A DNA stretch of 32,705 nt from Myxococcota bacterium (lineage in GTDB: Bacteria > Myxococcota_A > UBA9160 > UBA4427). Under the pieces are notes generated by a model, which worked only from the letters and a program-made list of their open reading frames with translations, was not told the DNA's origin and searched no databases. Shown here one piece after another: positions 25,530-32,705 of this stretch. The translations under genes and the position numbers were made by a program. Location of the stretch: positions 1-32,705 of the forward strand of contig JAPYTP010000050.1 of assembly GCA_029941885.1 (NCBI GenBank), read 5' to 3'. Numbering within the stretch: the stretch's first letter is position 1; every line of letters starts with the position of its first letter.

Positions 25530-25882
25530 ATGAGCGGCGACCCTGGGCCGCAAATGGGGGACACCCTTCCGCTGCGGGTGGGTGGACTCGCGGATCAGGA
25601 CATGTTGACGGGCCCGTTGGAACAGCGGCGGAGCCTCCTCGCACGCGCGCTCGAGCCCGCCTCGCGGAGCGAATGGAGGGGATGTACCAGATCCCGTTCG
25701 AGCGATTCGAAAAATACAGCCCCTTCGGAAGCGCCTCGGAGATTGCGGATTTTCTGGCACCTTACGTCGAGGCCGGTTGCCGGCATTTCAACGTGATGGC
25801 GGTGAGCGAGAGCAGCGAGACCGCGATCGAGGGCGTCGCAGAGATCCGCGAACGTCTCCTCGCTCGGGATTCCGCCGGGTGA
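25530..25882 (+). pseudogene. Remnant of an LLM-class flavin-dependent oxidoreductase (internal deletion and frameshift)
   Basis: From ATG 25530 (or 25554) one frame reads an LLM-type N-terminus: 'LPLRVGGLADQDML', then 'EQRRSLLARALE'. From about 25660 a different frame reads a typical LLM C-terminus: 'MYQIPFERFEKYSPFGSASE', then 'FLAPYVEAGCRHFNVMAV' and 'AEIRERLL', with its stop at 25880-25882. Luciferase-like monooxygenases of this kind normally have about 280-340 residues. Here some 200 central residues, including the core of the TIM barrel, are missing and the two ends are out of frame, so no working enzyme can be made. The open frame from ATG 25673 (69 aa) is only the C-terminal piece. 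The position, 1 nt after the monooxygenase stop, shows the intact gene was once part of this operon. A sequencing or assembly deletion is the alternative. Confidence 0.75.
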
Positions 25883-25930
25883 CGCTCCGACTCTCTCGCA
25901 CCGTCCCCGCACAGACGGCCGCCGATCCCG

Positions 25931-27931
25931 CTAGGGCATGACGATCTCGAAATCGGGCGTGAAGCGCCGAAAGAGACGGCCAAATCTGGCGATCGCAAGC
26001 AGGCCGCCCTCGAGCGAAGCGCGATCTTCACGCAGCAGCTTCGGGAGTCCGACCTGCCCCGAAAGAACCCCCACGAAGTCCGCGCGCGCAATCGACAGCG
26101 CGATCGTCGGATCCTCCACCCGCCGCGACTCGTGGTATCGAAGCACGCCGTTCTCGATCTCGATCAACCAACGCTCCTCGAGATCGGTGAACGAGAGATC
26201 GAGGGTGATCTGCGCGTCTGCCGCTTTCTCCCCGTCGAGACTGATGGCGAGATAATCGAAGAGCATCTCCGAGGGCATCCGCGCCAGGAGGTCTGGACTC
26301 GCGGTGTCGACGATACCCGCGAAATCCGATTTTCCGTCCCGGAGCTCCTGCGCGCCGGTCAGATAGAAATTGCGCCAGGGTCCTGATTCCGATTGATAGC
26401 CGAGCTGTTCGAGCGCATCGGCAAGCAGCCAACGGGCCTGTTCATTGCGCGGATCGGCGAAGACCAGATGCTTGACGACCTCGGCTACCCAACGATAGTC
26501 ACCCCGGCCGTACGCGGCGCGCGCATGGGTCAGCAAGGGCGCCGCCCCGCCTGCGAGTTCGACATAACGACGCCCCGCTTCCACCGGCGGGTGTGGATTC
26601 AGATTGGACGGGTTCCCGTCGAAGAATCCCAGGTAGAGCTGATAGGTCGCCTTCGAATTGTGGTTGAGCGTTCCGTAATAGCCGCGGTTGAACCATTGCA
26701 TCGAGATCGACTTCGGCAACTCGATCCGGTCCGCGATCTCGAGCGGAGTGAGCCCGAGATTTGCGAGATGAAGCGTCTGGTCGTGAATGTACTTGTAGAG
26801 GTCACGTTGGCTCGCCAGGTAGGCGATCCCCTCCTCCCGACCCCATCTCGGCCAGTGGTGTCCGCCGAACACCAGCTCGAAATCTCCCCCGAAGAGATCG
26901 ATCGCCTCGTCGAGCCAGCGCGCCCAGTCCGCGCCATTGCGTACCTGCGCACCACGCAGGGTATACAGGTTGTGTAGGACGGCGTTCGCTTCCTCCGCGG
27001 CGTAGAAGGCTTTGCGATGCGGAAAGTAGAACATCATCTCCGCGGGAGCTTCGGCATTCGGGGTGTTCTGGAACACGATCTCGATGCCGTCGATCGTGAG
27101 TGTCGCCCCCGTCTCGCTGATCACATCCGTCGGCGCGATCATCGAGACTCGACCCACCGACGTCGTCTTCCCCAATCCGGAATCAACGCGACCCCGCGGC
27201 CCAGCGGGCAGGAGACGTCCGAACATGTAGGAGGCCCGACGGGTCATGACGTTTCCGGCCATGACATTTTCGCTGACCGCGTGATGCATGAACCCGGTCG
27301 GGGCGACGATCCGAACCCGGCCCGCGTCGACGTCCTCCACGCTAACGAGCCCGCGAACGCCGCCGAAATGGTCGGCGTGGCTGTGCGAATAGATGACAGC
27401 GGTGACCGGGCGCGGCCCCAGGGTCTCGTTGACCAGTTCGAGCGCGGCCCCGGCGGCCTCCATCGAAATCAGCGGATCGATGACAATCCAGCCGGTCCTT
27501 CCCCGAATGAAGCTGATGTTCGAGAGGTCGTAGCCGCGCACCTGATAGATATCGTCGGTGACTTCGAACAGGCCGTGGATGTTGTTGAGTTTCGCCTGAC
27601 GCCAGAGGCTCGGGTTCACCGTGTCGGGTGCCTCGCCCTCGACAAACGCGTAGGCCGTCATGTCCCAGGCCATTGTGCCGTCGCTTGCGGGGACCCGAAG
27701 CACCTCTGGCCCACCGATTCGCCCTCGATTCGCGAGTTCGAAATCGCGGGCGTTCTCGAAGGGCAGATCGCGGGCGAAACGGGATTGAACCTCGCGGGTC
27801 GCCTCGGTCGCGACCTTCGAGTCACGCGAGAGGACGCGACGCCCCCCGCGATCCGCGCCATCGCCTCCGATCCCGGCACAGCCCAGAGCGAGTACCGTCA
27901 AGAAAATCCCGACCGCGCGCATCCGTGTCAT
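25931..27931 (-). CDS. Alkylsulfatase (SdsA1-type metallo-beta-lactamase-fold) lipoprotein
   Basis: ATG 27931 has GAGGG about 10 nt upstream, giving 666 residues, close to the ~660 of known enzymes. A short leader ends in LGC (Cys18), so the enzyme is anchored outside the cytoplasm. The metallo-beta-lactamase domain has HSHADH (183-188), a Glu-rich metal region ('NAEAPAEMMFYF', 'AAEEANAVLHNLY') and 'FGGHHWPRWG'. An alkylsulfatase dimerisation domain follows ('GYYGTLNHNSKATYQLYLG', 'RWLLADALEQLGYQSESGPW'), then a C-terminal SCP-like lipid-binding domain. These zinc enzymes cleave alkyl sulfates such as dodecyl sulfate into alcohol and sulfate. The gene follows the acyl-CoA synthetase by 38 nt, consistent with an operon feeding alcohol-derived fatty acids into beta-oxidation. 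Confidence 0.95.
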   Translation of the reverse strand: MTRMRAVGIFLTVLALGCAGIGGDGADRGGRRVLSRDSKVATEATREVQSRFARDLPFENARDFELANRGRIGGPEVLRVPASDGTMAWDMTAYAFVEGEAPDTVNPSLWRQAKLNNIHGLFEVTDDIYQVRGYDLSNISFIRGRTGWIVIDPLISMEAAGAALELVNETLGPRPVTAVIYSHSHADHFGGVRGLVSVEDVDAGRVRIVAPTGFMHHAVSENVMAGNVMTRRASYMFGRLLPAGPRGRVDSGLGKTTSVGRVSMIAPTDVISETGATLTIDGIEIVFQNTPNAEAPAEMMFYFPHRKAFYAAEEANAVLHNLYTLRGAQVRNGADWARWLDEAIDLFGGDFELVFGGHHWPRWGREEGIAYLASQRDLYKYIHDQTLHLANLGLTPLEIADRIELPKSISMQWFNRGYYGTLNHNSKATYQLYLGFFDGNPSNLNPHPPVEAGRRYVELAGGAAPLLTHARAAYGRGDYRWVAEVVKHLVFADPRNEQARWLLADALEQLGYQSESGPWRNFYLTGAQELRDGKSDFAGIVDTASPDLLARMPSEMLFDYLAISLDGEKAADAQITLDLSFTDLEERWLIEIENGVLRYHESRRVEDPTIALSIARADFVGVLSGQVGLPKLLREDRASLEGGLLAIARFGRLFRRFTPDFEIVMP

Positions 27932-27969
27932 TTCCGACCGCCCTCGTAAAACAGCGTGAAGATCATCCG

Positions 27970-29580
27970 CTAGTTCACCCGGCGCGCCTGACCCCGCCAA
28001 TAGGGTTCGCGTAATTCCATCTTCAGGATCTTGCCCGATGGATTGCGCGGAAGCGCGTCGAGCCGATCGATCGAGGTCGGACACTTGAATCGCGCCAGAC
28101 GCTCCCGGCAGTAGGCGATCAGATCGTCGTTGCTCGCCCTCTCCGTCGCTCCGTCGACCACGATCGCCTTCACCGTCTCGCCCCATTTTTCCGAGGGGAC
28201 TCCAATCACCGCGACGTCAGTGATCGCCGGGTGGCTCATCAACACGTTCTCGACCTCGGCGGGATAGACGTTCTCGCCCCCCGAGACGATCATGTCCTTC
28301 ACGCGATCGTGGATGAAGAGGTATCCGTCCCTTATATACCCGGAATCTCCGGTGCGGAAGAATCCCAGGCCGACGTCGTCACGCCCTTCTGGGAAGGCCT
28401 CCGCCGTCGCGTCCTCGTTCCGCCAATAGCCCCTCATGTTCTGGGCCGTCGAGCACCAGATCTCCCCGACTTCTCCGCCCGGAAGATCTTTCATCGTCTC
28501 GGCATCGACGATCCGTAGCTCGACATCACCCCAGGGTCTGCCCGCTGCGCGAAGCAGATGCGCCTTATCGCCACCGGGATCGTGGTCTTCCGGGGCGAGC
28601 ACCGTAATCGCCCCCGTCGTCTCGGTCAGGCCATAGACCTGAACGAAGTCGCATCCAAAGACCTTCATCGATCGGACCAGAACCTCCTCCGAGATCGGCG
28701 AGGCGCCGTAGACGATCTTGCGAAGTCGGCTGAAGTCCGTCTCTTCGACACCCGGAAATGAAGAGAGAATCTGCAGGACGGCGGGCACGAAGAGCGAGTT
28801 GGTCACGCCGTGCGTCTCGATCAACCGCAAAATCTCGGCCGGGTCCATCTCATAGACCAGGATCGACTCGGCTCCCTGACAGAAACCCGCGATCCCCCAG
28901 CCACTCCCCGCGATATGGAAGAGCGGCATCGCGACCAGATTCACGCTCTCGCCGTCGATGGACCATTCGCGAGCGCCAACGTCCATCGCAGCCATCATGT
29001 TGCGCTGGGTGAGTTCGACGCCCTTGGGCAAACCGGTCGTGCCCGACGTGTAGAGCTGGTAGCAGACGTCGTCGATGCGACAGCCGACCTCCGGGTCGGT
29101 CTCGTCGTGCCCGGCGAGCCAATCCTCGTACGCGATCTCGGTATCGGGGGCGACGGGGGCGATCTCCGTGCCGGGCGCGCCACCGTCTTGCGTGAGAACG
29201 ACCACACGTTCCACCGTCTCCAGATTCATCTCTCGGAGGTGACCGAGGAATTCGACGCCGATGAAGAGCACCCTCGCCTTCGAGTGATTGAGGATGTATT
29301 CCATCTCGGGTGCCGCGAGCCGCCAGTTCACCGCGAGCGTCACGGCGTTGATCATCCCCGCGCCGAAGAAAAGCGTGAAGAATTCTGGGACATTGCGATC
29401 GAGGAAGGCGACGCGATCCTGTGGCGACACGCCCTCCGCGAGCATCGCCTGCGCCACACGGGCCGATTCTCCCCGAAGTTCCGCGTAGGTCCAGGTTCGC
29501 TTCCCGGCTCGGAGAGCGATCTTGTCCGGGTGATCCCTCGAATAGTGGCGCAGGATTTGATCGAGGGTCGCAACGAGCAC
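27970..29580 (-). CDS. AMP-forming acyl-CoA synthetase
   Basis: This 536-residue enzyme starts at GTG 29580, with GGGAGAA upstream. It has the ANL superfamily motifs in order: the P-loop YTSGTTGLPKG, 'YGLTETTG', 'TGDSGYIRDGYLFIHDR', 'KDMIVSGGENVYPAEVE' and the C-terminal 'PRNPSGKILKMELRE' with the catalytic Lys. It activates a carboxylic acid with ATP to an acyl-adenylate and then the CoA thioester. The length and motif set fit medium- or long-chain fatty-acyl-CoA ligases, but the substrate cannot be fixed from sequence. It is the first gene of a two-gene minus-strand unit with the alkylsulfatase and diverges from the symporter gene over 93 bp, where its promoter must lie. Confidence 0.96.
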   Translation of the reverse strand: MLVATLDQILRHYSRDHPDKIALRAGKRTWTYAELRGESARVAQAMLAEGVSPQDRVAFLDRNVPEFFTLFFGAGMINAVTLAVNWRLAAPEMEYILNHSKARVLFIGVEFLGHLREMNLETVERVVVLTQDGGAPGTEIAPVAPDTEIAYEDWLAGHDETDPEVGCRIDDVCYQLYTSGTTGLPKGVELTQRNMMAAMDVGAREWSIDGESVNLVAMPLFHIAGSGWGIAGFCQGAESILVYEMDPAEILRLIETHGVTNSLFVPAVLQILSSFPGVEETDFSRLRKIVYGASPISEEVLVRSMKVFGCDFVQVYGLTETTGAITVLAPEDHDPGGDKAHLLRAAGRPWGDVELRIVDAETMKDLPGGEVGEIWCSTAQNMRGYWRNEDATAEAFPEGRDDVGLGFFRTGDSGYIRDGYLFIHDRVKDMIVSGGENVYPAEVENVLMSHPAITDVAVIGVPSEKWGETVKAIVVDGATERASNDDLIAYCRERLARFKCPTSIDRLDALPRNPSGKILKMELREPYWRGQARRVN

Positions 29581-29673
29581 CTTTGGTTCTCCCGTCGGAA
29601 TCCGTCCAGGCTAACATGCAGCCAGGCGTCTGGGTACGAAACCTGAGTCCGCGCCCGCAACGCGACCGAACGC

Positions 29674-31182
29674 ATGCGATCGGAGACCCAATTCGTGCCC
29701 AGCCCTCCGCCCGAAGCGACCCCAGAATCCGCCGGCTCCTTGCCGATCGACCAGGTGATCGATCAGGCCTTCCAGCCAATTGCCAGCTTCTTCTCCGGAA
29801 TCGTGATGTACACGGTACCCGTCGGCGACGTCGAGGTCCCGCTGATCGTCGTTTGGCTGATCGCCGGAGCCTCCTTCTTCACCGTCTACCTCGGCGGAAT
29901 CAATATTCGTGGCTTTCGACACGCCCTGCGCATCGTTCGGGGCCTCGAGGACGATGGGGACGAGCCCGGCGATGTCTCGCATTTCCAGGCGCTCACAACG
30001 GCCGTCTCGGGAACGGTCGGTGTTGGAAATATCGCCCACGTCGCCGTTGCGGTTTCCATTGGGGGCGCCGGAGCGGCGTTCTGGTTGGTGGTCGCGGGCT
30101 TCCTCGGGATGGCCTCGAAGTTCGCCGAATGCACACTCGGTGTGAAATACCGGCGTCAGAATCCCGACGGATCGGTATCCGGCGGACCGATGTATTTCCT
30201 CGATCGCGGTCTCGCCGAGCACGGCTGGCCCCGACTCGGCCGCGGCCTCGCGCTCTACTACGGCGTGTGCGTGTTGCTGGGCAGTGTCGGTGTCGGGATG
30301 TTCCAGGCCAACCAGGCCTTCGCTCAATTCGTCACGGTGACCGGCGAGGGGGAGAGCTTCGCGGCGGGTCAGGGTTGGATCTTCGGTCTCTTCCTCGCGA
30401 TCAGCGTCGCAGCAGTGATTCTCGGTGGGATCCGCGTCATCGCGAGCGTGACCGCCCGGCTCGTCCCCGCCATGGCCGCCCTCTACATCTCGACGGGCCT
30501 CTATGTGATCGGCACCCACATCGATCGACTCCCCGACGCGGTCGTCCGGATCGTCACGCAGGCCTTCTCGCCCGAAGGAGCGGCGGGCGGCGTTCTCGGG
30601 GTCGTCGTGCTCGGATTCCGTCGCGCGGCATTCTCGAACGAAGCCGGAATCGGCTCCTCGGCGATCGCCCATTCGGCGGTCAAGACGAAGGAACCGCTGA
30701 CCCAGGGCTTTGTCGCAATGCTCGAACCGTTCATCGACACCGTCATCGTCTGCTCGATCACGGCCCTCGTCATCACCACGGGCCTCGAACCCGGCGAACT
30801 CGGCACCGGCGTCGTCAGCGGTGTCGAACTCACCTCTGCCGCCTTCGGCCGGGCCGTGTCCTGGTTCCCGGCGGTGCTCTCGGTGGTCATCTTTCTCTTC
30901 GCGTACTCGACGCTGATCTCGTGGTCCTATTATGGTCTGGAGGGCTGCGCATACCTGTTCGGATCATCGCGAGCGGTACGGGTCTCGTTCAATCTCTTCT
31001 ATTGCTCGTGCGCCGTCGTCGGCTGCACCACGACGCTGGCCGCAATCCTCGACTTCACCGATGCGATGATCTTCGCCATGGCCTTCGCAAATTTGATCGG
31101 GCTCTATTTCCTCGCACCCGAGCTGCGTAGCGATCTCGACGTCTATTGGGCACGAATTCGCGCCAGGGACGCAAAGGCGTAG
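29674..31182 (+). CDS. Alanine/glycine:cation symporter (AGCS family)
   Basis: This is a 502-residue polytopic transporter. Family signatures are visible: 'FTVYLGGINIRGFRHALRIVRG', 'SHFQALTTAVSGTVGVGNIAHVAVA' split over the first helices, 'GGPMYFLDRGL', 'AAFSNEAGIGSSAIAHSA' and 'FAYSTLISWSYYGLEGCAYL'. AGCS proteins take up alanine, glycine or related amino acids with Na+ (or H+) across the inner membrane. The N-terminal ~35 residues are Pro-rich and polar, and ATG 29674 has no strong ribosome binding site, so the start could lie slightly downstream. It is a single-gene unit that diverges from the acyl-CoA synthetase and converges on the formate dehydrogenase gene. Confidence 0.96.
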   Translation: MRSETQFVPSPPPEATPESAGSLPIDQVIDQAFQPIASFFSGIVMYTVPVGDVEVPLIVVWLIAGASFFTVYLGGINIRGFRHALRIVRGLEDDGDEPGDVSHFQALTTAVSGTVGVGNIAHVAVAVSIGGAGAAFWLVVAGFLGMASKFAECTLGVKYRRQNPDGSVSGGPMYFLDRGLAEHGWPRLGRGLALYYGVCVLLGSVGVGMFQANQAFAQFVTVTGEGESFAAGQGWIFGLFLAISVAAVILGGIRVIASVTARLVPAMAALYISTGLYVIGTHIDRLPDAVVRIVTQAFSPEGAAGGVLGVVVLGFRRAAFSNEAGIGSSAIAHSAVKTKEPLTQGFVAMLEPFIDTVIVCSITALVITTGLEPGELGTGVVSGVELTSAAFGRAVSWFPAVLSVVIFLFAYSTLISWSYYGLEGCAYLFGSSRAVRVSFNLFYCSCAVVGCTTTLAAILDFTDAMIFAMAFANLIGLYFLAPELRSDLDVYWARIRARDAKA

Positions 31183-31195
31183 ACCGACGCGCTAT

Positions 31196-31210
31196 CCGGA
31201 CCCTGTCCGG
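31196..31210. terminator. Short GC hairpin between convergent genes
   Basis: CCGGAC (31196-31201) and GTCCGG (31205-31210) form a perfect 6-bp stem with a 3-nt loop in the 40-bp gap between the symporter and formate dehydrogenase stops. There is no T run on either side, so it is at best a weak or factor-assisted two-way terminator. Confidence 0.35.
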
Positions 31211-31222
31211 CGAGGTCGTGAC

Positions 31223-32705
31223 TCAGCCCTCGCAGCGCGTCACGCGCACGGCGCAGAATTTGAATTCCGGGATCTTTCCATCGGGGTCGAGTTCGTCGAG
31301 GGTCAACAGGTTCGCGGCCGCCTCGCGGAAATGGAAGGGGACGAACACCGCGCCCCGGCTCTCTCGAGTCGTCACTCGCGCCGCCAACCGGATTCGACCT
31401 CGGCGACTCTCGATCTCGACGCGATCCCCCTCAGCCACGCCAAGTTCGGCTGCATCGTCCGGGTGAATCGCCGCGAACGCCTCGGGCGCAATCGCGTCGA
31501 GCGCTTTCGACCTCCGGGTCATCACGCCCGTATGCCAATGTTCGAGCAACCGCCCCGTGTTCAGCACAAAGGGATATTCCTCGTCCGGCAACTCCGGCGC
31601 CGCCGTCCACTCGGCGGGAACCAATTTCGCGCGACCATTCGATGTCGGGAAAGCATCTTCGAAGAGGACCGTGGGTCCCTCCTCGTGGTCAGGATCGGGG
31701 TTGGGCCACAGCTTGCCGAAGGGCCCCAGATTGTCGTGGCGAAGCGTGGAATAGCTCGCCGTGAGGCCTGCGAACTCCTCGAAGATCTCCGCCGTTCCGG
31801 TGTAGTTCATCGGATACCCGACTCGAGTCGAGACCTCCTGCACGATCTGCCAATCGAGGCGTGCCTCTCCGGGCGAGTCGACGACCGCTCGACCGAGTTG
31901 CACCCGCCGATCGGTATTCGTATAGGTCCCCTCCTTCTCGAGATAGGAACTGGCCGGCAGGATCACATCCGCGAACTCGGCGGTCTCGGTCAAGAAGATG
32001 TCCTGAACGACCAGAAAGTCGAGATTCGAAAGTGCCTTGCGAACCTTGTTGATGTTGGGGTCGGACAGAAAGGGATTCTCGCCCATGATGTACATCCCAC
32101 GGATCTGGCCCTCGAGCGCCGCGCGGGTGATCTCGACGACCGTGAGCCCAGGATCCGGTGAGAGATCGCACCCCCATGCCGACTCGAACTTGGCCCGAAC
32201 ATCGGGATCTCCGACCGGTTGATAGTCGGGATAGACCATTGGAATGAGTCCGGAGTCACTCGCACCCTGGACGTTGTTCTGGCCTCGCAGCGGATGCAAG
32301 CCCGCTCCGGGTTTCCCGACGTTTCCCGTGAGAAGAGCAAGTGAGATCAGACAACGGGCGTTATTCGTGCCGTAGACATGCTGGGAGATTCCCATTCCCC
32401 AAAAAAGAATGGCATTCTTCGCCCGACCGAAGACTCGAGCCACTTCGCGAATCGTCTCCGCATCGACCCCACAGATCTTCGCAGCCCGATCCGGGGTGTA
32501 GGCGCTGACCGTTTCCCGAAGCGCCTCGAAGCCCTCGGTTCGTTCCGCAACGAATTCCTCATCGACGAGCCCCTCGTCGATGATGACTTGCATCATCGCA
32601 TTGTAGAACGCGACGTCGGTCCCCGGCTTGATGCGGCAGTGATAGTCCGCGTGTTCGGCGATTGCCTCACGCCGCGGGTCGATGACGATCAGCTTCGTCC
32701 CGCGC
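31223..32705 (-). CDS. Formate dehydrogenase alpha subunit, molybdopterin type (5' truncated by window edge)
   Basis: The frame is open to the right edge; about 494 C-terminal residues are present and the N-terminal Fe-S and active-site Cys/Sec region lies outside. Landmarks match FdhF/FdsA-type catalytic subunits: 'LIVIDPRREAIAEHADYH', 'FWGMGISQHVYGTNNARCL', 'LLTGNVGKPGAGLHPLRGQN' followed by NVQGASDSG, 'DIFLTETAEFADVILPASS' and the molydopterin-dinucleotide-binding C-domain ending 'IPEFKFCAVRV'. The enzyme oxidises formate to CO2 at a Mo/W-bis-MGD centre. Whether it passes electrons to NAD, a quinone or a hydrogenase cannot be told without the neighbouring genes. ATG 32596 is internal and not the true start. 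Confidence 0.95.
   Translation of the reverse strand, partial: RGTKLIVIDPRREAIAEHADYHCRIKPGTDVAFYNAMMQVIIDEGLVDEEFVAERTEGFEALRETVSAYTPDRAAKICGVDAETIREVARVFGRAKNAILFWGMGISQHVYGTNNARCLISLALLTGNVGKPGAGLHPLRGQNNVQGASDSGLIPMVYPDYQPVGDPDVRAKFESAWGCDLSPDPGLTVVEITRAALEGQIRGMYIMGENPFLSDPNINKVRKALSNLDFLVVQDIFLTETAEFADVILPASSYLEKEGTYTNTDRRVQLGRAVVDSPGEARLDWQIVQEVSTRVGYPMNYTGTAEIFEEFAGLTASYSTLRHDNLGPFGKLWPNPDPDHEEGPTVLFEDAFPTSNGRAKLVPAEWTAAPELPDEEYPFVLNTGRLLEHWHTGVMTRRSKALDAIAPEAFAAIHPDDAAELGVAEGDRVEIESRRGRIRLAARVTTRESRGAVFVPFHFREAAANLLTLDELDPDGKIPEFKFCAVRVTRCEG

Noticed and set aside
25883..25930. CCGTC...GACGG stem between the LLM remnant and the alkylsulfatase
   Set aside because: Only 5 bp with an 8-nt loop and no T run; too weak to call a terminator.

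Overview
The window is GC-rich, densely coding DNA from a Gram-negative bacterium. It encodes a TonB-dependent outer-membrane receptor, several lipobox lipoproteins, a beta-barrel-like secreted protein and two proteins with PEP-CTERM sorting tails. PEP-CTERM proteins together with many acyl-CoA enzymes, an alkylsulfatase and a formate dehydrogenase would suit a deltaproteobacterial-type lineage (for example Myxococcota or a related phylum). That placement is inference from gene content only; no rRNA or tRNA gene is visible.

Region 1 (1-3433): two multi-pass membrane proteins on the minus strand share the same spaced His/Gln/Asp/Trp motifs. The first also has a TPR-like tail and runs off the left edge. 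Between them lies a small secreted or membrane protein on the plus strand, preceded by a perfect (GGGTAC)9 repeat. A strong intrinsic terminator at 3391-3433 closes the next gene.

Region 2 (3462-21366) is the most striking part: a large inverted arrangement of paralogues. On the left, a PEP-CTERM protein (minus) diverges from an operon (plus): TPR lipoprotein, sulfatase-like lipoprotein, TonB receptor, repeat lipoprotein, outer-membrane-type protein. On the right, a paralogous PEP-CTERM protein (plus) diverges from a paralogous operon (minus): TPR lipoprotein, sulfatase-like lipoprotein, repeat lipoprotein. The two operons converge with 26 bp between them. The TonB receptor and the terminal barrel-like protein exist only in the left copy. 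Both sulfatase-like proteins carry Thr where a formylglycine sulfatase has Cys or Ser. The TPR lipoproteins resemble, in size and layout, the PrsT-type lipoproteins of exosortase systems, although no exosortase gene is in the window. I infer a cell-envelope system in which surface-sorted PEP-CTERM proteins work with lipoprotein phospho- or sulfo-ester enzymes and, in one copy, TonB-driven uptake.

Region 3 (21643-25882): a tightly packed plus-strand catabolic operon with a crotonase-fold protein, a nitroreductase, an acyl-CoA dehydrogenase, an acyl-CoA-dehydrogenase-type flavin monooxygenase and an internally deleted remnant of a luciferase-like (LLM) oxidoreductase.

Region 4 (25931-29580): a minus-strand pair, acyl-CoA synthetase then alkylsulfatase lipoprotein. 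Together they could turn alkyl sulfates into alcohols and, after oxidation, fatty acyl-CoA.

Region 5 (29674-32705): an alanine/glycine:cation symporter (plus) converges on a formate dehydrogenase alpha subunit (minus), which runs off the right edge.

Most long open frames opposite these genes are high-GC shadows and are not listed.
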